Origin: Cytobacillus praedii
GTDB taxonomy: Bacteria; Bacillota; Bacilli; Bacillales; Cytobacillaceae
Assembly: GCF_001439605.1 (NCBI RefSeq)
Contig: NZ_LMBX01000039.1
Span: 1 to 36,628 of the forward strand
Direction of reading: 5' to 3'
DNA length: 36,628 nt
Under the pieces are notes generated by a model that saw only the letters and a program-made list of their open reading frames with translations, ran no database searches and was not told the origin of the DNA. Shown here piece by piece: positions 7,027 through 15,873 of the stretch; position 1 is the stretch's first letter; every line of letters begins with the position of its first letter. Position numbers and translations under genes: made by a program.

Positions 7027-9315
7027 TTAGCTATGGCAAGCTTCACACTCATCAATTTCTGTTTGTGAAGTACTGCGTACATAATATGTCGTTTTTAATC
7101 CATGCTTCCATGCTTCCAGGTGAAGCTGAAGCAATTCACGTGCTTTAATATCGTGGCGAACATAAAAATTAAAGCTAATTGATTGGTCAATATGTCGTTG
7201 ACGAGAAGCATTCTGCTTAATACTCCATAATTGGCTTAATTCATGCCGGACAAGCCGGTAATAATTGTACGTATGGTGATCCAAGTCAGGGGCAGTTACT
7301 TTAAATTTAAAGTTTTTCTTTTCCTCTGCGTACTCAATGGCATATAAAGGATCAATGCCATCTGTGGAACCACCGATCTTTGCTGTAGAAGAATTTGGAG
7401 CAACCGCAAGCATCCAGCCATTTCGAACCCCATGCGTTTGGATATCCTCTTGAAGCTTCATCCATCGCTGGGACGTATAGCCTTTTCGTGTAAAATACTC
7501 TCCTGTTTGCCATTCGGATCCAGAAAACATTTGATATGCACCTTTTTCTTTTGCTAGTTCCATTGAAGATTGAATGGTATGGTAACTTATTTCTTCATAT
7601 AATTCATTTGCATAATCAACAGCATCGTCTGATTCCCAATGAATTTCCTTGAGGGCGAGTAGATGATGCCAACCAAAGGTTCCTAAACCAACAGCCCGAT
7701 ACTTTTCATTTGTGTATTTGGCTTGTCCAACTGAAATATGATTAATATCTATCGTATTATCGAGCATGCGCATTTGGATTCGGATGAGTCGATTCAACAC
7801 ATTCGATCTGACTGCGTTAGGCAGATGAATAGAAGATAAATTACATACGACAAAGTCCCCAGGTTTTCTAATGATGACAATATTTCCTTCAGCATCTTGA
7901 AATTCCTTTTGAATCACAGTTGCAGACATATTTTGCATAATTTCAGTACAGAGATTGCTGCAATAAATAGAGGTACGTCCACTCCCTTTCACATGTTTAT
8001 TTGGATTTTGACGATTTACCTCATCTCTATAAAACATATAGGGAGTGCCTGATTCCAATTGTGAAACCATGATTCGAGCCATGATATCCATTGCCCGGTA
8101 GGTTCTTCTAGGAAGAAGGGGGTGATTAACGGCTTCTTCATACTTTTGGGTGAAATATTGGTTATCTACCTCATCGTAATAATCCTCAAGTCCCAATGGT
8201 GTACCAGCTTCATCCTTCCAGCCCATCACTTGCTTTACTTGATGAGGGCAAAAGGTATGCCATTCACCAATGCTTCGTCCTGTTTCATCAACTTCTTCTA
8301 GTCTTTTCATAAACAAATCTGGTATAGAGACACCTGTAAAAATATCATGCGCTTTACGGCGTTCATCCCCATTGTTCGTCTTTAAGTCTAAGAATCCGTT
8401 CATAATATCTTTGTGGAAAATATCAAGATAAATAGCTACAGCACCTTGTCTTTGTCCCAATTGATCTACACTGACGGCAGTGTCGTTAATTAATCGAATC
8501 CATGGAATAACACCTGAAGAATTTCCTTTAAATCTTTTAATATCAGAACCTAAGGCACGAACCTTCCCATAATAAACGCCAATGCCGCCGCCATCTTTGC
8601 TTAATCTAGCGATATCCCAATTATTTAAATAGATACTATCCAATGAATCTTCGACAGTGTCAATAAAGCAAGAGGAGAGCTGGCCATAGCTTTTCCCTGC
8701 ATTTGCCAGAGTGGGGGTGGCAACCGTCATATATAGATTGCTTAATGCCCAGTAAGCTTCTTTCACAAGTGATAATCGATTAGATGGACATTCATGCTTC
8801 ATTAAAGTCATTGCGATGATCATGAATCGTTCCTGGGGCAATTCGTAAATGTTTTTCTCGTAGTCTTTGGCAAGGTAGCGATCGGCGAGCAAAAACAAGC
8901 CAACATAATTAAATAAATAATCTTTTTCTGGATCGATTTCCTTCCCGATTTCGTTAATTTCATTTTGTGTATATAGATCTAGTAAATCTTTTGAATAGAT
9001 TCCTACATTTGTGAGTTTAGTAATCAATTCATAGAGATCCCCATACTTTTGCTCCTTTTTATAACCTCTGTTTTCGGCTGCCTGTTCATAAAGTTGATTT
9101 AAATAGAATTGGGCAGCAAGGAAGGTCCAATTTGGCTGCTCCATTGATATTTTGTTCAAGGAATAGTGGAGTGCAAAATCATTCATCTCTCGAGGGGACA
9201 TATCCATTTTACTAACCTTTTGTTTAAGTTCATGAATATCGATTTGGTACATACTAGATGTCCTCTCTAAAGCCTCCAAAATAGAATCTGCTTCTGTATG
9301 AATCATTGTTTTCAT
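7027..9315 (-). CDS. nrdA: Class I ribonucleotide reductase, alpha (catalytic) subunit
   Basis: A 762-residue protein that reduces ribonucleoside diphosphates to deoxyribonucleotides. Active-site residues can be read: C216 (GQLSSC) and C491 (VVCNLS) as the redox pair, N454/C456/E458 (SNLCTEI) around the thiyl-radical cysteine, Y744-Y745 (KTTYYVR) as the radical relay, and the mobile C-terminal pair C757/C760 (CEAC). The N-terminus lacks the VxKRxG segment that starts an ATP-cone, so overall inhibition by dATP through a cone is unlikely; the specificity site should remain. The start ATG 9315 has AAAGGGG 11 nt upstream. It is first gene of the operon alpha-beta-flavodoxin, behind a cobalamin riboswitch and NrdR-like boxes. 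Confidence 0.95.
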   Translation of the reverse strand: MKTMIHTEADSILEALERTSSMYQIDIHELKQKVSKMDMSPREMNDFALHYSLNKISMEQPNWTFLAAQFYLNQLYEQAAENRGYKKEQKYGDLYELITKLTNVGIYSKDLLDLYTQNEINEIGKEIDPEKDYLFNYVGLFLLADRYLAKDYEKNIYELPQERFMIIAMTLMKHECPSNRLSLVKEAYWALSNLYMTVATPTLANAGKSYGQLSSCFIDTVEDSLDSIYLNNWDIARLSKDGGGIGVYYGKVRALGSDIKRFKGNSSGVIPWIRLINDTAVSVDQLGQRQGAVAIYLDIFHKDIMNGFLDLKTNNGDERRKAHDIFTGVSIPDLFMKRLEEVDETGRSIGEWHTFCPHQVKQVMGWKDEAGTPLGLEDYYDEVDNQYFTQKYEEAVNHPLLPRRTYRAMDIMARIMVSQLESGTPYMFYRDEVNRQNPNKHVKGSGRTSIYCSNLCTEIMQNMSATVIQKEFQDAEGNIVIIRKPGDFVVCNLSSIHLPNAVRSNVLNRLIRIQMRMLDNTIDINHISVGQAKYTNEKYRAVGLGTFGWHHLLALKEIHWESDDAVDYANELYEEISYHTIQSSMELAKEKGAYQMFSGSEWQTGEYFTRKGYTSQRWMKLQEDIQTHGVRNGWMLAVAPNSSTAKIGGSTDGIDPLYAIEYAEEKKNFKFKVTAPDLDHHTYNYYRLVRHELSQLWSIKQNASRQRHIDQSISFNFYVRHDIKARELLQLHLEAWKHGLKTTYYVRSTSQTEIDECEACHS

Positions 9316-9370
9316 AAAAAATTATTCCCCTTTCAGTTCATTTATTTTTAACTTTTGGAAAAAAGGGGGG

Positions 9371-9408
9371 AAAATAAAAAACCCATCACTCTAAAAAGAG
9401 GATGGGTT
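9371..9408 (-). terminator. Intrinsic terminator in the nrdA leader (riboswitch output)
   Basis: On the minus strand ACCCATC-CTCT pairs with AGAG-GATGGGT (one bulged base), followed by TTTTTTATTTT. It lies between the cobalamin riboswitch and nrdA, as expected for transcription attenuation when B12 is bound. Confidence 0.88.
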
Positions 9409-9462
9409 TAACAAACGTTGATATGTTAATAGACAAAATAAATAGGTCTATCAAAATACCCT

Positions 9463-9665
9463 CGTTCTATCTTCCCAGCTCCCGAAGAAGATAACACGTT
9501 ATAAATATGGCAGGTCTCCTGACTCGTGCTTTGGCCTACTTTAAGTCCTTCCCATCCTAATGGACAGTGGCTTACTTATTTCGTCAGCACTTACAGTTGC
9601 GGGAACAGCTCTGGACTTACACCAGATTCCCTATTAAGTCTTTACAGACACCATACTTACAGGTT
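9463..9665 (-). promoter_or_regulatory. Cobalamin (B12) riboswitch upstream of nrdA
   Basis: On the minus strand the order is typical of the AdoCbl riboswitch: GGGAATCTGGTGTAAGTCCA, then AGCTGTTCCCGCAACTGTAA, a variable arm, and the B12 box GTCAGGAGACCTGCC at 9510-9524. A further hairpin (about 9463-9500) with GGGAG in the loop fits the P13 kissing-loop arm. Cobalamin riboswitches usually turn genes off when B12 is plentiful, and they are known upstream of B12-independent isozymes such as nrdAB and metE. A terminator follows at 9371-9408. Confidence 0.95.
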
Positions 9666-9667
9666 TA

Positions 9668-9715
9668 TCACTGTATATTGTAGTATTGTTGGAATTCTAA
9701 TACTATATTTTGTAC
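9668..9715 (-). promoter_or_regulatory. Two candidate NrdR boxes, 32 bp apart
   Basis: TCACTGTATATTGTAG (9668-9683) and ATACTATATTTTGTAC (9700-9715) each match 12 of 16 positions of the NrdR-box consensus ACACWATATATWGTGT. Their starts are 32 bp apart, about three helical turns, the usual geometry for cooperative NrdR binding. They lie just downstream of the -10 element, where a bound repressor would block initiation. The same spacing occurs at nrdD. Confidence 0.7.
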
Positions 9716-9722
9716 TTTTATG

Positions 9723-9751
9723 ATTATAAGCCAATCAATAAATTTTGACAA
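9723..9751 (-). promoter_or_regulatory. Sigma-A promoter of the nrdA operon
   Basis: On the minus strand TTGTCA, 17 nt, TATAAT. Transcription would begin near 9716, giving a leader of about 400 nt that holds the riboswitch and terminator. Hexamers and spacing are identical to those of the nrdD promoter at 15392-15420. Confidence 0.85.
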
Positions 9752-10135
9752 CATTTTTAATTTCTTCCTATGGGAAAGCATTATTTTCCTTCAACATCAA
9801 AGAGATGATAACCTTTTAGTGAAAATCAAACAAAAAGTACCCTTTGTTTTAAACCCAAATTTTTTTTCACTGGAGGAACTAGCCGTAAATGATGATACCA
9901 GTACGGAGCAGATCCTGTGATCCCCGGTCAGCATAGAGTTCAAATGAAACCCGTCGGAATAAGTTTTATGAGACTTGGTCATCAAAGAGCTCAATTGGTT
10001 CCCGCCCGGGGGTAGTTTTGATGAGCCCCGCACATCAAAGAACTCATATGAATTAGCACCAAATTCTTTATTTCGAAAACCGGAGTCATGGTACGATCCT
10101 GGGTATTAGAGAAACGATTAAATATTCTATCTTTA
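9752..10135. other. Gene-free stretch between the nrdA promoter and the MBL gene
   Basis: No frame here has a ribosome site and a family-like sequence. The right part (9926-10060) holds a degenerate tandem repeat, listed separately. I see no terminator for the MBL gene, whose stop is at 10136. Confidence 0.5.
9926..10060. repeat. Degenerate tandem repeat, about 52-bp period, 2.5 copies
   Basis: Three units start at about 9926, 9977 and 10030 (offsets 51 and 53 bp). They share CATCAAAGAGCTCAATTG-like starts (unit 1 CAGCATAGAGTTCAAATG, unit 3 CATCAAAGAACTCATATG). Units 1 and 2 also share the end AGTTTTATGAG / AGTTTTGATGAG. Start and end of a unit are partly inverted copies (CATCAAA versus TTTGATG), so single units could fold. 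The GC content of unit 2 is clearly above its surroundings. Confidence 0.55.
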
Positions 10136-10993
10136 CTAATGGATATTTTTATCAACATATTTCCCAAAGTCAGGTATAGCAATTTTATCAAAGTCACGAA
10201 CTAACTTTTCAAGACTCTCTGATAATAATTCACCACTCATTGGCAAACCATGGCCTGTTACTGCAACTTCAGGCTGCAAAGCTACCAATTTCATAACTGA
10301 TTCTTTAGAAGCATTCCAGTCTGTTGTAAAATATCGTGGAGGTCCATTTATTTCTTGTTTTTGTGTTAATACTTTATAAAGTGAATCTTGTTTAACCGTT
10401 ACAAATGCGTCTCCTGCAATCAAGGCCTTGTCTCTATCTCTGAATAATGAAATATGTCCTGGTGTATGTCCGGGCGTATGGATCCAGCGGAAACCTGGCA
10501 TTGACGGGACAGATCCATCGGAAGGCAGTTTTTCTACATTTTTTCCGATATTTATTGGTTCATTTGGAAACAATGGTGACATTTTTGCCACCATTCCACC
10601 TTCAACTGTTGGATCTGGTTCCGGATAACTCATTTGGCCTGTTAGAAACGGAAGCTCTAATTCATGTGCATAAACAGGAATCTCCCAATGCTTAATCAAT
10701 TCAACAATTGCACCAACATGATCAAAATGCCCGTGTGTCAAGATAATGGCTTTAGGGCGACTATTAACACCAAAATAATTTTCAGCTGCTCCAATGATTT
10801 CATTTGCTGAATTGGGCATACCTGCATCTACTAAAACAAATTCGTTTGTTTCTGGGTTTCCGACTAAACTAATATTAACAATTTGAACTGTGTGACAAAA
10901 TAAATCAGGCAATACTTGAATATAAATTCCACTCCCTATGGAAGTAGCGGGAATGAATTTATAATCACTTCCATAATTGATGTCCTTATCCAT
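10136..10993 (-). CDS. MBL-fold metallo-hydrolase
   Basis: A 285-residue metallo-beta-lactamase-fold protein. The zinc motif THGHFDHVG places H87, H89, D91 and H92. The remaining ligands are H176 (TPGHTPGH), D195 (AGDAF) and H248 (TGHG). This full binuclear set predicts an active hydrolase. The fold covers glyoxalase II, lactonases, phosphodiesterases and others, and I see nothing that fixes the substrate. No signal peptide, so cytoplasmic. The start has AAAAGGAGGAT about 7 nt upstream. It is transcribed alone, convergent with nothing recognisable. Confidence 0.88.
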   Translation of the reverse strand: MDKDINYGSDYKFIPATSIGSGIYIQVLPDLFCHTVQIVNISLVGNPETNEFVLVDAGMPNSANEIIGAAENYFGVNSRPKAIILTHGHFDHVGAIVELIKHWEIPVYAHELELPFLTGQMSYPEPDPTVEGGMVAKMSPLFPNEPINIGKNVEKLPSDGSVPSMPGFRWIHTPGHTPGHISLFRDRDKALIAGDAFVTVKQDSLYKVLTQKQEINGPPRYFTTDWNASKESVMKLVALQPEVAVTGHGLPMSGELLSESLEKLVRDFDKIAIPDFGKYVDKNIH

Positions 10994-11129
10994 TAACTTT
11001 ATCCTCCTTTTGATCTACTACATAGATAGCTTCCCTTAGTTTTAGTAAATTAAAACCACCAATAGTAAACACAGGCAGGAAGGGATTAAAAATATAAAAG
11101 ATATTCTATCTGAAAAGGTTGAGAAATCT

Positions 11130-11315
11130 ATGGTGAAGTTTTTTCATTTACCTAATGAATGGAAAGCTGTGTTTGCAATGGGACTTCCATTTGATGTTTT
11201 ACCAGTTGATACATTAGATTCAGATCGTGTAATGATAAAAATTATGGGGGTTCATGCAATCGATAAGATCACAGCTATAGTTGAGGGAAGAAAAAATGGA
11301 ATTAGACTATATTAA
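11130..11315 (+). CDS. Small protein of unknown function, possibly a gene remnant
   Basis: A 61-residue frame with a mixed alpha/beta, protein-like composition (contains WKAVFAMGLPFDVLPVD and KIMGVHAIDKITAIVEG). The ribosome site is modest (AAAAGG about 11 nt before ATG). The frame is open about 20 codons further upstream without a good start, so it could also be the C-terminal piece of a decayed gene. I do not recognise the family. Confidence 0.4.
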   Translation: MVKFFHLPNEWKAVFAMGLPFDVLPVDTLDSDRVMIKIMGVHAIDKITAIVEGRKNGIRLY

Positions 11316-11404
11316 AACGGGATAGGTCATTAATGCGAAAATTGCTCTCTAGATTCTGTGGAAGCTTATTATTGTTAAAATTTTAAATAAAACATGAATT
11401 AATG

Positions 11405-11434
11405 ATGACTAACAAATATAGATTCGTTAGTCAT
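11405..11434. terminator. Hairpin downstream of the DUF3231 gene
   Basis: ATGACTAAC pairs with GTTAGTCAT across a 12-nt loop, 45 bp beyond the DUF3231 stop. There is no strong T-run, so termination is uncertain. Confidence 0.4.
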
Positions 11435-11479
11435 TGCTTAATAAAAAGCATTACTCTTTGATAATATCACCATTCCATA

Positions 11480-12484
11480 CTAACCCTTTGACAAATCTTT
11501 ACGATCATCTGCTTGTGGAGGTTCCTCCATCCATCCATGTTTAATCATTATTTTCGCTCCATCTTCAGCATATAGTGAGATTTCTGGGATCAATGATGCA
11601 TATTTCAATCCTAAATCTTTTCTAGGGCTTGCTGCCATAGCCATTCCAAAATTTCCAACCCCAGCTGCAATCATCGCTGATATATGAAACATGATTAGCT
11701 TGTCAGAAAAAACACTTGTAGTACTATCAGTTACAGACGAATCCCAACTCATAGGGGCGGGTAAGTCTTCTTTTATTAAGAAATTGCTAAATATATCTAT
11801 ATATTTTTGTGATAGCTCTTTTCCTCTTAACAAATACTGTTTAACTTCATCTGTCTTTGCAGTTTGAGCAAAACCAGTTATAAGTGCTTTTCCAATAGCG
11901 TTTGTTTGAATATTTAAAAATAAATGAGTGACTTCGACTGAAGTAAGCGCTCTCTTTTTTCCAAAAAAACCAGCCAAAAACTGTTCCCTTTCTACAAAAT
12001 CTACTTTATCTGGAGTAGAAATATAAGGAGGTCTTACAAAGGTACCTTGTATTAACATTAATTCCCGAGTCTTGTCCTGCAATTCAACACCTTTGGCTAA
12101 AACCCTTTTATGAAAAGCAACTACATCAGGGCGAGTGACCAAACCCAAAGCTGCACTGCTAGCTGCCATGGCCAGAATGGACATTTGCCGTAAATACATT
12201 ATTACAAAAGTATCTGAAAATAGCTTTGGAGCTTGAGTATTTACATCTTGTTCAGTAAATCCAATCGGTAGAGGGAATTTTTCCTTTGTAAAAATGTCAT
12301 TCATAATTGAAAGATTGTTTTTTGCTTCATTCAATGTCCATTCAATAATCGGACTGACTTCCTTATCTTCCACTTTATTTAAGAAATGGGTGTTGACACA
12401 GACTGCTAGAGTGTCATTAATAAATTGGGTCCATAAACAAGACATTTCTGCGGCTGTTAATCGAATGTTTGTTTTATTCTCCAT
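11480..12484 (-). CDS. DUF3231 family protein
   Basis: A 334-residue protein made of two similar halves, as in DUF3231: each half starts with a LTAAEMSCLW / LTSVEVTHLF-like segment (near residues 10 and 180) and has a later helix rich in small residues (MAASSAALGLVTRPD near 128, MAMAASPRKDLGL near 285). Each half probably forms a ferritin-like four-helix bundle. Function is unknown; members are common in Bacillus. The frame is open to 12550, but ATG 12484 has GGAGG 8 nt upstream and is the better start. It is divergent from the quinone oxidoreductase gene. Confidence 0.85.
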   Translation of the reverse strand: MENKTNIRLTAAEMSCLWTQFINDTLAVCVNTHFLNKVEDKEVSPIIEWTLNEAKNNLSIMNDIFTKEKFPLPIGFTEQDVNTQAPKLFSDTFVIMYLRQMSILAMAASSAALGLVTRPDVVAFHKRVLAKGVELQDKTRELMLIQGTFVRPPYISTPDKVDFVEREQFLAGFFGKKRALTSVEVTHLFLNIQTNAIGKALITGFAQTAKTDEVKQYLLRGKELSQKYIDIFSNFLIKEDLPAPMSWDSSVTDSTTSVFSDKLIMFHISAMIAAGVGNFGMAMAASPRKDLGLKYASLIPEISLYAEDGAKIMIKHGWMEEPPQADDRKDLSKG

Positions 12485-12725
12485 TTGAACAACCTCCAAT
12501 TCCATATAGGAATAATATCTCCCTAATTCGAAAAAAATATAAATAAACAATTCAGTACAATCTTCTATAGAGATAATAGAACAAATTGATTCTATCCTGT
12601 GTTATATTTCCTATCTTCAATACTATAGATGAATTTAAAACTATTATTCTGCATAAAAGGTGAAAAAGCTTTATAGTTTGTTTTGAATTCTATTAACATC
12701 ACCATAAGATAAAGGAGATAGAAGA

Positions 12726-13703
12726 ATGAAGGCAGTTATTGTCAAACAGCCTGGAGGAGCAGAACAATTGCAATTTCAGGATTTTCCAAAGCCAAAAGTA
12801 AAAGACGGAGAATTATTAATTAAAGTAAAGAGTTCAGCAATCAATCGTACAGATATTATTTCAAGAGAAGGAAAGTCTGGCTACTTAAGTAATCCAATCT
12901 TAGGAATTGAAGTGGCTGGAGAAGTTGTGGAAGCAGCACACGGTGCAGAAATCGAGGTAGGAGCCCGTGTGATGGGGCTTGTGAATGGGGGAGGATATGC
13001 GGAGTATGTTGTCATGCCAGCAGAAAGAGCCATGAGGGTACCAGACCACCTTTCATTTGCCGAGGCAGCAGCGATTCCTGAGGTTTTCTTAACAGCGTAT
13101 CAAACCTTATTTTGGTTAGGTGAATTGACTGATCAAGATACCGTACTTATTCATGCTGGTGCAAGCGGGGTAGGAACAGCAGCTATTCAATTAGCTAAAC
13201 AAATGACACAGGCAAAAATTATTATAACAGCCGGTTCACAAGAAAAGGCAGACTTCTGTCATTCTCTAGGAGCAGATGTCTGTATCAATTATAAGGAGCA
13301 ATCATTTGCTAAAGAGGTATTAAAAGCAACAGACAACCAAGGAGCAGATGTAATTCTGGATTTTGTAGGTGCGTCTTACTGGGAGAAAAATTTAAAAAGC
13401 CTAAAAATAGATGGAAGATGGGTGTTAATTGGGATTTTAGGTGGGTCTGTCGTAGAAAAAGTAAACTTAATGGAGCTGCTTGGAAAAAGAGTTCAATTAA
13501 AAGCTACATTACTAACACCTAGAAGTGATGAATATAAAAAAGAGCTGACAGAGGAATTTGTAAATAGGGCAATCCCTTTATTTAAGCAAGATAAAATTAG
13601 ACCAATAGTAGATCAAATTTTCCCATTTGCAGACATCCAACATGCGCATAAACATATGGAGGCAAATAGGAATATAGGAAAAATAGTTCTACATGTAAAT
13701 TAA
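12726..13703 (+). CDS. NAD(P)H:quinone oxidoreductase, PIG3/QOR type
   Basis: A 325-residue medium-chain dehydrogenase/reductase without structural zinc cysteines. The GroES-like catalytic domain (about 1-120) contains INRTDIISREG. The Rossmann domain has the NADPH motif AGASGVG at 144-150. The segment AAAIPEVFLTAYQTLFWLG (about 114-132) is characteristic of the PIG3 (TP53I3-like) branch, which reduces quinones with NADPH. Cytoplasmic. AAAGGAGATAG lies 5-6 nt before ATG. It is a single gene, divergent from DUF3231. Substrate is not evident. Confidence 0.88.
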   Translation: MKAVIVKQPGGAEQLQFQDFPKPKVKDGELLIKVKSSAINRTDIISREGKSGYLSNPILGIEVAGEVVEAAHGAEIEVGARVMGLVNGGGYAEYVVMPAERAMRVPDHLSFAEAAAIPEVFLTAYQTLFWLGELTDQDTVLIHAGASGVGTAAIQLAKQMTQAKIIITAGSQEKADFCHSLGADVCINYKEQSFAKEVLKATDNQGADVILDFVGASYWEKNLKSLKIDGRWVLIGILGGSVVEKVNLMELLGKRVQLKATLLTPRSDEYKKELTEEFVNRAIPLFKQDKIRPIVDQIFPFADIQHAHKHMEANRNIGKIVLHVN

Positions 13704-13786
13704 GTTAAGATTTAACCCAGCCCATTGTTTTAGTATTAAATAAATTAATCAAATTTAATAATTTATGTCGAAAAACTCTTAAAAGA

Positions 13787-13794
13787 GCCGATAA
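13787..13794 (+). promoter_or_regulatory. Candidate sigma-D -10 element of the chemoreceptor gene
   Basis: GCCGATAA matches the sigma-D (motility regulon) -10 consensus, 36 bp before ATG 13831. The -35 position (15 nt upstream) is a poor match to TAAA, so confidence is moderate. A chemoreceptor gene is a fitting target. Confidence 0.4.
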
Positions 13795-13830
13795 TATAAA
13801 AAAGTTATAATTTTCTATCGGGGGAAAAAT

Positions 13831-15309
13831 ATGAATGCTATCGAACAATTAAAATTATTGGATTTGAAAAGTAAAAACAAACTAATGTTAATAATATACT
13901 CGATATCAACGGGTATTGGGTTAATCAGTATGCTCTCATTAGATCCAAAATCTATTATGAGTATACTTAATCTACTTCAAGTAATCATCTATCCAATCGT
14001 ATATGTATGGACGAATAAAAGTAAGAAAGAGTATTTATTTCCCTATGTAATTGTCATAGGAATGAACGCATGTATGTTGATTACGACCTTATTAACAGGC
14101 GGCAATCTTGCGGGGGTTATAAGTGTATTTTTCTTTACTATTTTTGCTGCTGTTCCATTTAATAAAAAAATCTTTGGAATCGGTTTTGTTTTCGGGGTAA
14201 TTATCCTTTCCTATAATAGCTTTGTTCCAGAAGACACATACGCTTATTTGAAAGACGAATTTGCATCATTTCTATTAATTTATTTGCTATCAACGGTCCT
14301 TTTAAGTGTATTAATTCACCTAAATGATAAGCAATACAAAAAGCTTCAAGACTATATGGATCAAGAAGAAACAAATTCAAGATCAAAGGAAGAACAAAAA
14401 GTAAAGCTTGAAAAAGAGCTGCTGACTATTGCAGAAAGTTTAAGTAAAGTGAATGAAAAAATTCAATATAGTGTTGCTTCACAAGATGAAATAAGGATTG
14501 CTATAAGTGAAGTTTCATCAGGAAGCCAGATACAAAGTGAACAAATTTCAGGCATTGCTAGCAATGCACATAATAATTTAATGGTTTTAAATGAAATGAA
14601 CAGATCAACTAAGGAACTTATTGAAGAATCTGTTCAATCTAGTAATGCGGCTGAAGAAGGTCAAACGAAGGCGAAGCATCTTATGAATGAGATGGATAAT
14701 TTGCAAACTGTTATTAGTGAGCTTAATAATAACTTTATAACACTAACTCAAAAAATTGAAGAAACGAATCAATTTGCCCATCAAATTCAGCAAATTACAG
14801 AGCAAACGAATTTATTAGCATTAAACGCTTCCATTGAGGCTGCGCGAGCAGGTGAAGCCGGGAAAGGATTCTCCGTTGTAGCAGAAGAAATAAGAAAGTT
14901 AGCTGATACAACGAAAGGAATCACTATTAAAATTACTGAAAACCTTATAGATGTTAACAAGACTAATGAGTTAGCCCAAGGAAATATGAAAGCAAGCAGT
15001 GTGAATTTAAACCAAAGTGTTGAATCAACAAAAGAAGTGGAAGAGAAATTTGCTGAACTAAATATGATGCTGAAAAAAGTAAACAAAAAGTTCCAGGAAT
15101 TTGAATCTCTATCTAAAGATGTAGGAAGAAACAGTGAAAATGTTGAATCATCTACAAATGATTTCGCAGCAATTATCGAGGAAGCAACAGCGAGCTTACA
15201 GCAAGTTAATGCCTCAATTGAAACAATAACTGCAGATAATCGTGTAATTGCAGAATATATCCAACAAACAGCAGAGAGTGCAGAAAATATTAAGAAATCA
15301 TTTAATTAA
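13831..15309 (+). CDS. Methyl-accepting chemotaxis protein with multi-helix membrane sensor
   Basis: A 492-residue receptor. Residues 15-165 hold about six hydrophobic helices with no large extracellular loop. No HAMP domain is seen. A coiled-coil signalling domain follows (about 190-490). The hairpin tip, [20 protein letters not shown] (324-343) followed by [15 protein letters not shown], is the binding site for CheA and CheW. Ligands may be sensed within or near the membrane. The start follows CGGGGGAAAA. A sigma-D-like -10 lies upstream and a terminator follows, so it is probably monocistronic. Receptors of this layout are common in Bacillus but few have known ligands. Confidence 0.93.
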   Translation: MNAIEQLKLLDLKSKNKLMLIIYSISTGIGLISMLSLDPKSIMSILNLLQVIIYPIVYVWTNKSKKEYLFPYVIVIGMNACMLITTLLTGGNLAGVISVFFFTIFAAVPFNKKIFGIGFVFGVIILSYNSFVPEDTYAYLKDEFASFLLIYLLSTVLLSVLIHLNDKQYKKLQDYMDQEETNSRSKEEQKVKLEKELLTIAESLSKVNEKIQYSVASQDEIRIAISEVSSGSQIQSEQISGIASNAHNNLMVLNEMNRSTKELIEESVQSSNAAEEGQTKAKHLMNEMDNLQTVISELNNNFITLTQKIEETNQFAHQIQQITEQTNLLALNASIEAARAGEAGKGFSVVAEEIRKLADTTKGITIKITENLIDVNKTNELAQGNMKASSVNLNQSVESTKEVEEKFAELNMMLKKVNKKFQEFESLSKDVGRNSENVESSTNDFAAIIEEATASLQQVNASIETITADNRVIAEYIQQTAESAENIKKSFN

Positions 15310-15326
15310 GAGAATACATAAAGAAC

Positions 15327-15372
15327 GAGAAGAGGAGAATTGGTATGGTGCTGATCTTACTCTTCTTTTTTT
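15327..15372 (+). terminator. Intrinsic terminator after the chemoreceptor gene
   Basis: GAGAAGAG near 15327-15334 pairs with CTCTTCTT at 15360-15367 across a long loop, followed by T residues. Confidence 0.55.
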
Positions 15373-15391
15373 CCTACGTTTATGTTGGCTA

Positions 15392-15420
15392 TTGTCAAAA
15401 TAAAGACAGTTCAATATAAT
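15392..15420 (+). promoter_or_regulatory. Sigma-A promoter of the nrdD operon
   Basis: TTGTCA, 17 nt, TATAAT, with transcription expected from about 15427. The leader to nrdD is about 445 nt. Identical hexamers and spacing are found at the nrdA promoter. Confidence 0.85.
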
Positions 15421-15433
15421 AATAGAGATATAA

Positions 15434-15481
15434 ACACAATATGATGTGTTTATTTTGAAATAAATACACTACATATAGTGT
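15434..15481 (+). promoter_or_regulatory. Two NrdR boxes, 32 bp apart
   Basis: ACACAATATGATGTGT (15434-15449) matches 14 of 16 positions and ACACTACATATAGTGT (15466-15481) 15 of 16 positions of the NrdR-box consensus. Starts are 32 bp apart. They lie just downstream of the promoter, suited to repression by the ATP-cone regulator NrdR. No nrdR gene is in the window. Confidence 0.85.
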
Positions 15482-15489
15482 TAACCAAG

Positions 15490-15690
15490 TGAATAAGGTG
15501 CTCTTTCGAGGGCTGAAAAGGGAATCTGGTGAGAAGCCAGAGCTGTACCCGCAACTGTAAGTGCTGAGGATTCAAACAAGAACCACTGTCGTTTTTGATG
15601 GGAAGGTGTTTGATTAGATTGAAGCATAAGTCAGGAGACCTGCCTTATTTATACCGTGTTATCTTCTTCGGGAGTTGGGAGGATCGAACG
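15490..15690 (+). promoter_or_regulatory. Cobalamin (B12) riboswitch upstream of nrdD
   Basis: Ordered AdoCbl riboswitch elements: GGGAATCTGGTGAGAAGCCA, AGCTGTACCCGCAACTGTAA, a long variable arm (about 15565-15628), and the B12 box GTCAGGAGACCTGCC (15630-15644). A hairpin with GGGAG in its loop follows (about 15657-15690), like P13. The 3' part is almost identical to that of the nrdA riboswitch. A terminator lies at 15737-15768, so B12 should stop transcription before nrdD. Confidence 0.95.
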
Positions 15691-15736
15691 ATGGTAGATT
15701 TGTAGAATTTTTCTGCAAGTATGTCAACGTGATCTC

Positions 15737-15768
15737 AGCCATTTCTCTAAAGAGAAGTGGTTTTTTTA
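15737..15768 (+). terminator. Intrinsic terminator in the nrdD leader (riboswitch output)
   Basis: CCATTTCTCT pairs with AGAGAAGTGG (15739-15760) with a tight loop and seven T after it. It sits between riboswitch and gene. Confidence 0.85.
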
Positions 15769-15873
15769 TTCACCTATTTTCCTTGGATACATCTTGGTTA
15801 AGTAAATGTAAGGAGGTTAGAAAGCAAACCACGTAAATAAATTTTAGGAAATTGAATTGATGGGGGAATAAAA

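Noticed and set aside
9720..9920. 66-codon plus-strand ORF over the nrdA promoter
   Set aside because: No ribosome site, no family resemblance, and it overlaps a strong promoter on the other strand.
14787..15086. Minus-strand ORF inside the first chemoreceptor, and a similar one at 27860-28075 (plus) inside the second
   Set aside because: Shadows of the repetitive Ala/Glu-rich signalling domains.
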